From: DATIRA01 sp964553405
GTDB taxonomy: Bacteria; Pseudomonadota; Gammaproteobacteria; Steroidobacterales; Steroidobacteraceae
Assembly: GCA_964553405.1 (NCBI GenBank)
Contig: CAZKLS010000009.1
Location: forward strand, 1-44,318
Direction: 5' to 3'
Length of the DNA stretch: 44,318 nucleotides
Shown: piece after piece, positions 32,013 to 39,570 of the stretch
Layout: the number at the start of each line of letters is the position of its first letter
How positions within the stretch are numbered: the first letter of the stretch is position 1
The notes under the pieces: generated by a model
Told to the model about the DNA's origin: nothing
Seen by the model: the letters and a program-made list of their open reading frames with translations, nothing else
Database searches by the model: none
Program-made: the position numbers and the translations under genes

Positions 32013-33227
32013 ATGACCGTGGCCGTCTCCCCCGTCGACATGAACGCCAGAAAGAACCCGGGCCGCGCGCTCGACCCGCTCGACCTGTACGACGTACGCA
32101 GCCTGCTCAGCGAGGAGGAGCAGATGGTGCAGGACGCGGTCGCCCGGCTCGTCGATGAGCAGGTGCTGCCGGTAATCCAGCGTCACTTCGAGGACCATAC
32201 GTTCCCGCGTGAACTCGTGCCGGAGCTCGCCGCGCTCGGGCTGTTCGGCAGCTCGCTGGAGGGTTACGGGTGCGCCGGCATGAACTCGGTGAGCTACGGC
32301 CTCACCTGCCAGGAACTCGAGCGCGGGGACTCGGGGCTGCGCAGCTTCGTCTCGGTGCAGTCGAGCCTCTGCATGTACCCGATCCACGCCTACGGCAGCG
32401 AGGAGCAGAAGCAGCTCTACCTGCCGCGCATGGCGCAGGGGGAGGTGATCGGATGCTTCGGGCTCACCGAGCCACAGGGCGGCTCGGACCCGGCGAACAT
32501 GAAGACGCACGCCAGGCGGCGCGGCGGCGACTGGGTGCTGAACGGCGCGAAGATGTGGATCACCAACTCGCCGATCGCGGACCTGTTCGTCATCTGGGCG
32601 AAGACCGAGGAAGGCATTCGCGGCTTCCTGGTCGAGAAGGGCACCCGGGGCCTGGCCGCGCCGGAGATCGAGAAGAAGTTCTCGCTGCGCGCCTCCTCGA
32701 CCGGCGCGATCTTCCTCGAGGACGTCGTGGTGCCGGACGCGAACCTGCTGCCCGGCAGCGCGGTCGGCATCAAGGCGCCGCTGTCATGCCTGACGCAGGC
32801 GCGCTACGGGATCACCTGGGGCGTGATCGGCGCGGCCCAGGCCTGCCTCGCGCAGGCGCTCGACTACACGCAGACACGCGTGCTGTTCGGCCGTCCGCTC
32901 GCCGCGACGCAGACGATCCAGATCCGCCTGGCCGACATGGCGCGCCGGATCACGGCGGCGCAGCTGCTGTCGCTGCAGCTCGGCCGGCTGAAGGACCAGG
33001 GCCGGATGTCCCCGTCGCAGGTCTCGCTCGCGAAGTGGAACAACTGCCGCATGGCGCTGGACGTGGCCCGCGATGCGCGCGACATCCTCGGTGGCGCCGG
33101 AATCAGCGCCGAGTACGTGCCGATACGGCACGCGCTCAATCTGGAAAGCGTGATCACGTACGAGGGCACCGAGACCATTCACCAGCTCACGCTCGGCCGG
33201 GAGCTGACCGGCATCAACGCCTTCTGA
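32013..33227 (+). CDS. gcdH: Glutaryl-CoA dehydrogenase
   Basis: A 404-residue acyl-CoA dehydrogenase that oxidises and decarboxylates glutaryl-CoA to crotonyl-CoA in lysine and tryptophan breakdown. N-terminal LDPLDLYDVRSLLSEEEQMVQD is typical of GcdH. FAD/substrate motifs are CFGLTEPQGGSDPANMKT and MWITNSP; the catalytic base is the Glu in TYEGTETIHQL (about Glu384), placed as in human GCDH. ARYGITWGVIGAAQ is also GcdH-specific. Starts at 32013 or nine codons later (32040) are both possible. No electron-transfer flavoprotein gene is nearby. Confidence 0.93.
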   Translation: MTVAVSPVDMNARKNPGRALDPLDLYDVRSLLSEEEQMVQDAVARLVDEQVLPVIQRHFEDHTFPRELVPELAALGLFGSSLEGYGCAGMNSVSYGLTCQELERGDSGLRSFVSVQSSLCMYPIHAYGSEEQKQLYLPRMAQGEVIGCFGLTEPQGGSDPANMKTHARRRGGDWVLNGAKMWITNSPIADLFVIWAKTEEGIRGFLVEKGTRGLAAPEIEKKFSLRASSTGAIFLEDVVVPDANLLPGSAVGIKAPLSCLTQARYGITWGVIGAAQACLAQALDYTQTRVLFGRPLAATQTIQIRLADMARRITAAQLLSLQLGRLKDQGRMSPSQVSLAKWNNCRMALDVARDARDILGGAGISAEYVPIRHALNLESVITYEGTETIHQLTLGRELTGINAF

Positions 33228-33231
33228 GGGG

Positions 33232-34005
33232 TTACCTGCGCTCGACCGCGTACTCGGCGGTCACGACGGCCTTGACCACTTTCTCGACCGTGCTGGTGTC
33301 GTAGCTGCCGTAGTCCTCGGTCTCGGTCGAGTTCGGTCGGGTGATCTGGAACACGCCCTGCGATGCGGAGCGCAACGGGCCCACCGTCACGCCGCTGTTG
33401 TCGGCGAACTGCTCCGCGCGGAGCAGTGAGTCCTTCATTGCCGCTCCGATCAGCCTGACCTTCACTTCGTTCAGGTTCCCGTAGAAATACTGGGGCGGCC
33501 AGGAATTGATCTGCACGCCCTCGCTGATCAGCGACGAGGCGCCGTTCGCCAGGCGGCCGATCAGCTCCACGTCGGTCGAGCTGAACTCGAAGTTCCGGTC
33601 CAGCTCGTACGCGGATATTCGGCCGGTCTGCTGGCCCTGCGGACCAACCTCGTAGAGCACCCGGGTCGAGACGGGCGAGACGCCGGGGCTCGCCGCCTCG
33701 CCACCGAGCTCCCGCAGGCGCTCGAGTACCTTGGCGGTGTCCGCCTCGAGGCGCCGGTAGCCGTCCTGCAGGTCGGAGGCACGCACGTTGAGCGTACCGC
33801 GCCAGGTGCCGGCATTCGAGATCACGCGTTCCTCCGCGTATCCCTTGACCCGGATCCGGTCGCCGGCGAGCTTGATCCGCTCCAGGCTCCGCGACACGAT
33901 CGTCGCAGAGAGAACCAGCCCCAAGGCGAGGGCCAGCCCGAGCAACAGCATGCCGAGCGTCGCGGTCCCGCCGTCCCGGCGCCGGGGAAGAATGATCGAT
34001 CGCAT
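33232..34005 (-). CDS. SIMPL-domain (DUF541) membrane-anchored protein
   Basis: A 257-residue protein with an N-terminal signal anchor (GMLLLGLALALGLVLSATIVS) and a SIMPL domain: IRVKGYAEERVISNAGTWRGTL near the start, then VYEL-type strands and the C-terminal VEKVVKAVVTAEYAVE. The family is named after a signalling partner of mouse pelle-like kinase. Bacterial members are periplasmic and of unclear role, some linked to oxidative stress. The ATG at 34005 has GGAGGGAG upstream; the frame is open to 34095. It ends 4 bp from the convergent gcdH stop. Confidence 0.85.
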   Translation of the reverse strand: MRSIILPRRRDGGTATLGMLLLGLALALGLVLSATIVSRSLERIKLAGDRIRVKGYAEERVISNAGTWRGTLNVRASDLQDGYRRLEADTAKVLERLRELGGEAASPGVSPVSTRVLYEVGPQGQQTGRISAYELDRNFEFSSTDVELIGRLANGASSLISEGVQINSWPPQYFYGNLNEVKVRLIGAAMKDSLLRAEQFADNSGVTVGPLRSASQGVFQITRPNSTETEDYGSYDTSTVEKVVKAVVTAEYAVERR

Positions 34006-34187
34006 GGTGTCCGCGCTCCCTCCTGTCGCCTGCCGATCCTTGCACAGCGGCCCGCTTCGCTGAAGCGTGCCGTGCGGCCCGAAGTCCGTCGGCATTCTTT
34101 ACGATTTTGCAGCGACAGCGGCCGCCGAGCCGGCCCCGGTACGGCGGCAGTCACGTAAGCGGTTGATTGTTATCGGCTATCTGTCGA

Positions 34188-34204
34188 TTGGCACGGGGCT
34201 TGCT
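34188..34204 (+). promoter_or_regulatory. Sigma-54 (RpoN) promoter, perfect consensus
   Basis: TTGGCACGGGGCTTGCT fits the consensus YTGGCACGRNNNTTGCW at every fixed position. The -24 GG (34190-34191) and -12 GC (34202-34203) are exactly 10 bp apart. The predicted start is about 34215. No coding start lies within 230 bp downstream on this strand that I can support, so it drives a non-coding transcript or a long leader. Confidence 0.85.
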
Positions 34205-34257
34205 CCAATACAACTGCCCGCCGGGCGACACGACGGGCACTGTGATCGAACTAGGTG

Positions 34258-34275
34258 TGTGAGTGAGTGAGTGAG
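34258..34275 (+). repeat. GTGA tetranucleotide microsatellite
   Basis: About four tandem copies of GTGA/GAGT follow a short GT run inside the predicted sRNA. Copy-number slippage could change the RNA's spacing. Confidence 0.7.
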
Positions 34276-34343
34276 CCAAGTCCGCAGGGGATGACCAGGA
34301 ACAACAATTCGAACAGGGAGTGCAGAGCAAGACCCCAACCGTA

Positions 34344-34391
34344 GGGCGCTGACAAGAAGACCAACCGACAAGAAAAAGAATCTGAGCGCCC
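34344..34391 (+). other. Stem-closed A-rich loop in the candidate sRNA
   Basis: GGGCGCT (34344-34350) pairs exactly with AGCGCCC (34385-34391). The 34-nt loop between them is made almost only of A, C and G with two ACAAGAA motifs, so it should stay unpaired and accessible. Confidence 0.6.
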
Positions 34392-34394
34392 CCG

Positions 34395-34429
34395 AAGACC
34401 CCGGCCCCGCGACAGCGGGGTCTTTTTTT
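34395..34429 (+). terminator. Rho-independent terminator of the candidate sRNA
   Basis: AAGACCCCG (34395-34403) pairs with CGGGGTCTT (34416-34424), followed by seven T residues (34423-34429). No plus-strand coding gene precedes it for more than 1 kb, so it must end a non-coding transcript or attenuate the transporter gene starting 18 bp later. Confidence 0.9.
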
Positions 34430-34447
34430 GCCTGTATCCTTGGCCGG

Positions 34448-36277
34448 ATGGCCGACCTGCCCCTCAGCCCGCACGCGACCGCGATGCTGATCTTCACGGT
34501 GATCGCGTTCCTGATGTTCACGCGCGAGCGCATCCCGATCGCGGTGACCAGCCTGACGATCATCGCGGCGCTGGCCCTGGGCTTCTACCTGTTCCCCTTC
34601 CAGGGCCCGGACGGGGAATTCCGGCCGCAGCAGATCTTCTCGGCCTTCGGCCACGAGGCCCTGATCGCGATCTGCTGCCTGATGATCCTGGGGCGCGCGC
34701 TGATGGTCACCGGCGCGCTGGAGCCGCTCGCGCGGCTGCTCGCGCGGCTCTGGGCCTTCAACCGGCACCTGGCGATGCTGGCCGTGCTCACCTCCGCGCT
34801 GGTGTTGAGCGCCTTCATCAACAGTACACCGGTCGTCGTCATCCTGATGCCGATGATCATCGGCCTTGCGCTGCGGGCGGGCGGTTCTCCGTCGACGACG
34901 CTGATGCCGATGAATTTCGCCGTCGTCGTCGGCGGCATGGCGACGACGATAGGCACCTCGACCAACCTGCTGATCGTGTCGCTCGCGCGTGACCACGGCG
35001 CCCCCGAGATCGACGTGTTCGAGTTCACGCACCTCGTGGTCTGGCCGTCGATTCTCGCGCTGCTGTACCTGTGGCTGATCGCCCCGCTGCTGCTGCGAAA
35101 GCAGGGCAATCCGCTCGCAAGCATCGCGCCGCGTAAGTTCAACGCCGTGCTCTACGTCGGGCCGCGCAGCCGGGCGCAGGGCCGCACGCTGGGCCGTGTC
35201 CGCAGGTGGACCGGGAACAAGATGCAGGTGCAGCGCGTCCGTCGCGGCGAAGAAACGCTGGCGGCACTCGATGGCCTGCGACTCGAGCAGGGCGATCGAC
35301 TGCTGGTCTGCGATACGTCCTCCTACCTGAAGGAATACGAGCAGTCGCTCGGCACCACGCTGTACGACGCGGGCGACATCGACAAGCTGCCACCGGAGGC
35401 GCATCCGGCGATGGCCCAGGACCAGCAACTGGTCGAGGTCGTGATCACCCAGGAGTCTCCACTGCACAACCGCACGCTGCGTGAAGCGCGCTTCGCCGAC
35501 CGTTTCGGCGTCGTGATCCTCGCGATGTACCGTCCGGCGGACGAGGCCTCGCTGCATGGCGAGATCGTCGACCGCAAGCTGCGCTCGGGCGACGTGCTGC
35601 TGGTGCAGGGACCCGTGTCGCGCATCGACCTGCTGAAGCGCGAAGCGGGCGTTCTGGTGCTGGACGGCACGCTGGACCTGCCGCGCACGCGCAAGGCGCC
35701 GATCGCCGTGGCCATCATGGCGCTGGTCGTCACGGCGGCCGCGCTCGGCTGGCTGCCGATCGCGATCTCCTCGCTGCTCGGCGTGCTGGCACTGATCGTG
35801 ACGGGCTGCCTCAAGTTCGACGGACTCGGTCGTGGGCTCAGCCCCGAGGTCGTGCTCGTCGTCGTGGCCAGCCTCGCGCTCGGCCGGGCGCTGACGGCCA
35901 CGGGCGGCGCGGACGTGCTGGCGGCTGCGTTCATGTGGGTGGCCGGCGGGTTGTCCCCACAGGCAGTCCTGGCCGCGGTGATGGTGTTCCTCGGCGTCCT
36001 GACGAATTTCGTGTCGAACAACGCCGCCGCCGCGATCGGCACGCCCGTGGCGCTGTCGATCGCCCAGCAGATCGGCGCGCCGGTGGAACCGTTCATCCTG
36101 GCCGCGATCGTCGGCTGCAACCTGTCGTTCGCGACGCCGATGAGCTACCAGACGAACGTGCTGATCATGCAGCCCGGAGGATACGTGTTCGGCGACTTCG
36201 TCCGCGTCGGTGGACCGCTGGTGATCCTGATGATCGTCGCATTCTCGATGCAGCTCGTGCGCGCCTACCCGATCTGA
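34448..36277 (+). CDS. SLC13/DASS-type anion transporter with two TrkA-C (RCK_C) domains
   Basis: A 609-residue permease of the divalent anion:sodium symporter group. Membrane domains flank a cytoplasmic insert (about 220-400) with two RCK_C-like domains, e.g. NKMQVQRVRRGEETLAALDGLRLEQGDRLLVC and LVEVVITQESPLHNRTLREARF. Motifs INSTPVVVILMPMI and TTIGTSTNLLIVSL carry the sodium/substrate-binding SNT-type signature, with a second copy at TNFVSNNAAAAIGTPVAL. The substrate could be a dicarboxylate, citrate, sulfate or similar and cannot be decided. There is no Shine-Dalgarno before the ATG. The start is only 18 bp after a strong terminator. Confidence 0.9.
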   Translation: MADLPLSPHATAMLIFTVIAFLMFTRERIPIAVTSLTIIAALALGFYLFPFQGPDGEFRPQQIFSAFGHEALIAICCLMILGRALMVTGALEPLARLLARLWAFNRHLAMLAVLTSALVLSAFINSTPVVVILMPMIIGLALRAGGSPSTTLMPMNFAVVVGGMATTIGTSTNLLIVSLARDHGAPEIDVFEFTHLVVWPSILALLYLWLIAPLLLRKQGNPLASIAPRKFNAVLYVGPRSRAQGRTLGRVRRWTGNKMQVQRVRRGEETLAALDGLRLEQGDRLLVCDTSSYLKEYEQSLGTTLYDAGDIDKLPPEAHPAMAQDQQLVEVVITQESPLHNRTLREARFADRFGVVILAMYRPADEASLHGEIVDRKLRSGDVLLVQGPVSRIDLLKREAGVLVLDGTLDLPRTRKAPIAVAIMALVVTAAALGWLPIAISSLLGVLALIVTGCLKFDGLGRGLSPEVVLVVVASLALGRALTATGGADVLAAAFMWVAGGLSPQAVLAAVMVFLGVLTNFVSNNAAAAIGTPVALSIAQQIGAPVEPFILAAIVGCNLSFATPMSYQTNVLIMQPGGYVFGDFVRVGGPLVILMIVAFSMQLVRAYPI

Positions 36278-36331
36278 GCGCTGCGCCTCCGGTAAGATCG
36301 GCTGACGGATACAGGCCCAACCAGGAAGCCC

Positions 36332-37102
36332 ATGCCAGACAACCCCGTCGAGACGGCCCTGCCGGAAATCATCGCGCACCGCGGCAACGCGATGGAGTTC
36401 CCGGAAAATACGCTGCAGGCGCTGGAGTCCGCCGTCGAGCTCGGGCTGCGGCACGTCGAATTCGACGTGCAGCTCACCGCCGACAAGATTCCCGTGGTAT
36501 TCCACGACGCGGATCTCGAGCGCGTCGCCGGCCGGCCGGAGTCGCTGCACGAGGTCTCCTGGTCGCAGTTCTCGGAGATCCCGGTCGGCGAACAAGGACG
36601 CTTCGGGCGTCGCTTCGCGTTCACCTACCCGCCCTCGCTCGCGCAGACCGTCGATGCGCTCGCCGGGTGGGAAGGCGTCACGGCCTTCGTCGAGTTGAAG
36701 CGCGCGAGCATGCGGCGGTTCGGTCGCGAGACCGTGCTGCGCCGGGTGACCGACGTGCTGCGGCCGATCCTCGACCGTTGCGTACTGATTTCCTTCGACC
36801 TGCCGAGCCTGCAGATCCTGCGTCCGATGACCGGTGCCCGGATCGGCTGGGTCCTGGAGAAGTACGACGACGGTGCGCGGGATGCCGCCGCGCAGCTCGC
36901 GCCCGAGTACCTGTTCTGCAACCTGGAACGCCTGCCTGAAGGCACTTCCCGGCTCTGGCAGGGACCGTGGTCCTGGGCCCTCTACGAGGTTCGCGACCTG
37001 AAGACCGCGCGGCACTGCCAGCAGATCGGCACGACGTACGTGGAGAGCATGGCGGTACGCGGGCTGCTGAACGCCTACGGCGAGCACAGGCGCGGCTGGT
37101 AG
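36332..37102 (+). CDS. Glycerophosphodiester phosphodiesterase
   Basis: A 256-residue TIM-barrel enzyme cleaving glycerophosphodiesters to glycerol-3-phosphate and an alcohol. The catalytic set is visible: AHRGNAMEFPENT (His16, Arg17, Glu25), VEFDVQLTADKIPVVFHD (Glu43, Asp45, His58) and FVELKR. There is no signal peptide, so it is cytoplasmic, like UgpQ rather than GlpQ. AGGAAG precedes the ATG at good spacing. The FGGY kinase gene begins 21 bp downstream, consistent with a glycerol-recycling pair. Confidence 0.92.
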   Translation: MPDNPVETALPEIIAHRGNAMEFPENTLQALESAVELGLRHVEFDVQLTADKIPVVFHDADLERVAGRPESLHEVSWSQFSEIPVGEQGRFGRRFAFTYPPSLAQTVDALAGWEGVTAFVELKRASMRRFGRETVLRRVTDVLRPILDRCVLISFDLPSLQILRPMTGARIGWVLEKYDDGARDAAAQLAPEYLFCNLERLPEGTSRLWQGPWSWALYEVRDLKTARHCQQIGTTYVESMAVRGLLNAYGEHRRGW

Positions 37103-37123
37103 CAGGCGACGCCGTCTGCCGGG

Positions 37124-38536
37124 ATGCTGTATCTCGCACTGGACCAGGGAGGACACGCGAGCCGCGCGCTGTTGTTCGATGGCGCGGGGCGGCAGCTCGC
37201 AGCAGCGCACGTAGCGGTCGCGAGTCGCGGTCAGGGCCTGCGCGTCGAGCACGACGCCGAGGAGCTGGCCCGCTCGCTGGAAGTCGCGGCGGCGGACGTG
37301 CTGGAAAGCCTGCCGGCCCGCGACCGCAACATCACCGCGGCGGGCCTCGCCACGCAGCGCTCGACGATCGTCTGCTGGGAACGCAGCAGCGCACGGCCCG
37401 TGTCCGCCGCCGTTTCGTGGCAGGACCGCCGCGCGCACCGTTTCGTTTCGGACCTGCGGGTGCTGGAGCCGCGGATCCGGGAACTGAGTGGACTCGTGCT
37501 GTCTCCGCACTACGGCGCGAGCAAGCTGCGCTGGTGCCTCGACAACCTCCCGCCCGTCCAGCGGGTGGCCGAGCGGGGTGACCTGCTGATCGGCCCGCTT
37601 TCGAGCTTCCTGCTGGCCCGGCTGCTCACCGAGAGACCCGCGCTGGCGGACCCAGCGAACGCCGCCCGTACCCAGCTCTACGACCCGGCCCGGGGCGACT
37701 GGTCGCCGGAGCTGCTCGAGCTTTTCGGGGTGCCGCGCGAGCTTCTTCCGGACTGCGCGCCGACGCTGCACGAGTTCGGGACACTGGCGACCGCCCACGG
37801 CGGCTGCCCGCTTCGCGCCTGCACCGGGGACCAGGCGGCGGCCGCGTTCGCGTTCGGCCGGCCGCGCGAGGACACGGTCTACGTCAACGTCGGCACCGGG
37901 GCCTTCATCCAGCGGATCGCGCCGCCCGGCGCGGCGCTGCCGGAGGGCCTGCTGAAGAGCGTGCTGCTGTCCGACGGCGGCGCGTCGGTGTTCAGTCTCG
38001 AGGGCACCGTGAACGGCGCCGGCAGTGCAATCGACTGGCTGCGCACGCGGGTCGCGCTGGACGTGGAGCGCACGCTCGGTGCGCTCGCCGAACAGCCGGC
38101 ATCACCGACGCCGCTGTTCCTGAACGGGATCGGCGGCCTCGGCGCACCGTACTGGAAGCACGACTTCCAGAGCGAGTTCATCGGTCCGGGTGACGAGGCG
38201 AGTCGCGTCCGGGCCGTCGTCGAGAGCGTCGCGTTCCTGTTGTGCGTGAACCTCGAGCGCATGAACGGCGACCGGCGACTCGAGCGCATCGCGATCTCGG
38301 GCGGTCTCTCCCGTTGCGACTACCTCTGCCAGGTGCTGGCCGGGCTGAGCGGGCTCAAGGTCGAGCGCATGAGCCAGTGCGAGGCCACCGCGCGGGGCGT
38401 TGCGTTCCTCGCGGCCGGCCTTCCGGACGGCTGGACGGACGTGCCGGTCGAGCGGGTGTTCGACATCGAGGCCGGGACCGGGCTCGCGGCGCGTTTCGCC
38501 GCCTGGCGTGCGGAGCTGGAGCGACGCCTGGACTGA
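37124..38536 (+). CDS. FGGY-family carbohydrate kinase, glycerol kinase-like
   Basis: A 470-residue two-domain kinase. The N-terminal phosphate loop YLALDQGGHASRALLFD, the ISWQDRR-like stretch AAVSWQDRRAHRF, the GDQAAAAFAFGR segment and the C-terminal FGGY signature region AISGGLSRCDYLCQVLAGLSG are present. It is closest in pattern to GlpK (which has VWQDRR and ALDQGTTSSRA), but GG-H replaces the usual GTTS in the first loop, so the substrate may differ. Next to a glycerophosphodiesterase, glycerol is the likeliest substrate. No glpF or glpD gene is in the window. Confidence 0.85.
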   Translation: MLYLALDQGGHASRALLFDGAGRQLAAAHVAVASRGQGLRVEHDAEELARSLEVAAADVLESLPARDRNITAAGLATQRSTIVCWERSSARPVSAAVSWQDRRAHRFVSDLRVLEPRIRELSGLVLSPHYGASKLRWCLDNLPPVQRVAERGDLLIGPLSSFLLARLLTERPALADPANAARTQLYDPARGDWSPELLELFGVPRELLPDCAPTLHEFGTLATAHGGCPLRACTGDQAAAAFAFGRPREDTVYVNVGTGAFIQRIAPPGAALPEGLLKSVLLSDGGASVFSLEGTVNGAGSAIDWLRTRVALDVERTLGALAEQPASPTPLFLNGIGGLGAPYWKHDFQSEFIGPGDEASRVRAVVESVAFLLCVNLERMNGDRRLERIAISGGLSRCDYLCQVLAGLSGLKVERMSQCEATARGVAFLAAGLPDGWTDVPVERVFDIEAGTGLAARFAAWRAELERRLD

Positions 38537-38547
38537 ATGGACTCTGG

Positions 38548-39570
38548 TCAGGCCGGGCCCAGCGTCTCGATGATCTCCCGCGCCAGCCAGGACTCCTCGC
38601 CCCCGGAGTAGTAGCCGCAGTGCCCGCCGCGGCGGGTGCGGGTGATCGAAAGCGCCGGGACGCGCGCCAGCCTGGCGAGGTCCGCGGCCGGAATGATTGG
38701 GTCGTCCTCGGATGCGATGATCCGCGTGCGTGCAGCGAGTCCCGCGAGCGCCTCGCCGGTGACCGCGTAGCCCTGCAGGTAGGCCTGGAGGGTCGGAAAG
38801 CCCCCGTATCTGCAGACCAGCTGCTCGGTCATCTCGGTCAGCGTCCCGAGGCGGAGGATGTCCGAGAAATCGTAGCGATCCGGCCATGCCTGCTGCTTCC
38901 TGCGCAGCGAGCGTCGCCACTTCAGCACGAAGTAGCTGCGATACAGGGCCAGCCCGGTCTCGAGCCGGCGCAGCGTGTGTTCGGGGTCCAGCACGGGGCA
39001 GACGGCGACGATCCGCTCGAGATCGATCCCGGCTTCACCGGCGCGCGCGCCGACCCGCAGGAAGAAATTGCCGCCCAGCGAGAAACCGGCCAGGTTCAGG
39101 CCCTTGTCCGGGTGGAGCCGCTGCACGCGGCTCACCGCACCGACGACCTCCTGGATGCGGCAGGAGTGGAACAGTTCCGGGTTGAGCCCGTGGCTGTCGC
39201 CATGATCGCGCAGATTGAGACGCAGCACGTCGAAGCCGCGCTCGAGCAGTTGCTGGCCGAGTGCAAGCACGTACATCGCGTCCGCGCTGCCTTCCCAGCC
39301 GTGCAGCAGCATCACGATCCGCCTGGCGGCCGGCAGCCCCAGGCTCTCGCGGCTCGCGTGCAGGCCCAGCAGCCGTACGCCGTCCCCGCAGTCGAGAATC
39401 TGCGGGCGCGAGGCCTCGAGCAGGGTCCGGCAACGGCGCAATACCGCCGGCCGCAGCAACGGCAGGCTGGGAACGATGGACTGCAGGTGAGGATTAGCCA
39501 GCCACCCTGGCGGCGAGAACGCTTCCGCCTGCGCGGCGTCCGCGCGATTCAGCTCGGCCTCGATTCCCAC
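38548..39570 (-). CDS. YheT-type alpha/beta hydrolase
   Basis: A 340-residue hydrolase of the YheT/ABHD1-3 group: FSPPGWLANPHLQSIVPSL at the N-terminus, LLHGWEGSADAMYVL (oxyanion), LNLRDHGDSHGLNPELFHS, nucleophile elbow AGFSLGGN (Ser164), acid residue in ASEDDPIIP and catalytic His317 in GGHCGYYSGGEESW. Members are esterases/lipases of uncertain natural substrate. Its start overlaps the end of the upstream reductase gene by 22 bp, so it is the last gene of a three-gene operon headed by a response regulator. Confidence 0.9.
   Translation of the reverse strand: MGIEAELNRADAAQAEAFSPPGWLANPHLQSIVPSLPLLRPAVLRRCRTLLEASRPQILDCGDGVRLLGLHASRESLGLPAARRIVMLLHGWEGSADAMYVLALGQQLLERGFDVLRLNLRDHGDSHGLNPELFHSCRIQEVVGAVSRVQRLHPDKGLNLAGFSLGGNFFLRVGARAGEAGIDLERIVAVCPVLDPEHTLRRLETGLALYRSYFVLKWRRSLRRKQQAWPDRYDFSDILRLGTLTEMTEQLVCRYGGFPTLQAYLQGYAVTGEALAGLAARTRIIASEDDPIIPAADLARLARVPALSITRTRRGGHCGYYSGGEESWLAREIIETLGPA

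Larger units (their letters stand above)
34215..34430 (+). ncRNA. Candidate sigma-54-dependent sRNA with Hfq-type A-rich motifs (CrcZ/CrcY-like architecture)
   Basis: Predicted transcript of about 216 nt from a perfect sigma-54 promoter to an intrinsic terminator, with no convincing reading frame. It holds three A-rich motifs of the ARN/CA type bound by the distal face of Hfq: AACAACAA (34300-34307), ACAAGAAG (34352-34359) and ACAAGAAAAAGAA (34368-34380). The last two sit in a 34-nt loop closed by a perfect 7-bp stem. It also has a 5' hairpin (TGCCCG...CGGGCA) and three GGA triplets. In Pseudomonas, CrcZ and CrcY are made by sigma-54 with CbrB and sequester Hfq through CA motifs to relieve catabolite repression. 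This element is shorter and not beside cbrAB, so homology is inferred, not shown. It could instead be a leader for the transporter gene downstream. Confidence 0.6.

Noticed and set aside
34099..34158. TTACG / CGTAA inverted pair upstream of the sigma-54 promoter as an enhancer site
   Set aside because: Only five bases match over a 60-bp span, so chance is likely. No NtrC-type palindrome was seen.
34291..34344. A 17-codon frame in the candidate sRNA (possible leader peptide)
   Set aside because: The G-run touches the ATG with no spacing, codon use is unlike the neighbours, and it overlaps the AACAACAA motif. A non-coding role explains the region better.
34215..34430. Reading the sRNA as an RsmY/RsmZ-type CsrA decoy
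   Set aside because: There are only three GGA triplets, not clearly in hairpin loops, and the promoter is sigma-54 rather than GacA-dependent. It remains a second possibility.
34151..37798. A 1215-codon open frame on the minus strand
   Set aside because: It lies antisense to the transporter, phosphodiesterase and kinase genes, all with clear family motifs. Its translation is Arg/Gln/His-rich low complexity, as expected from the shadow of GC-rich codons.
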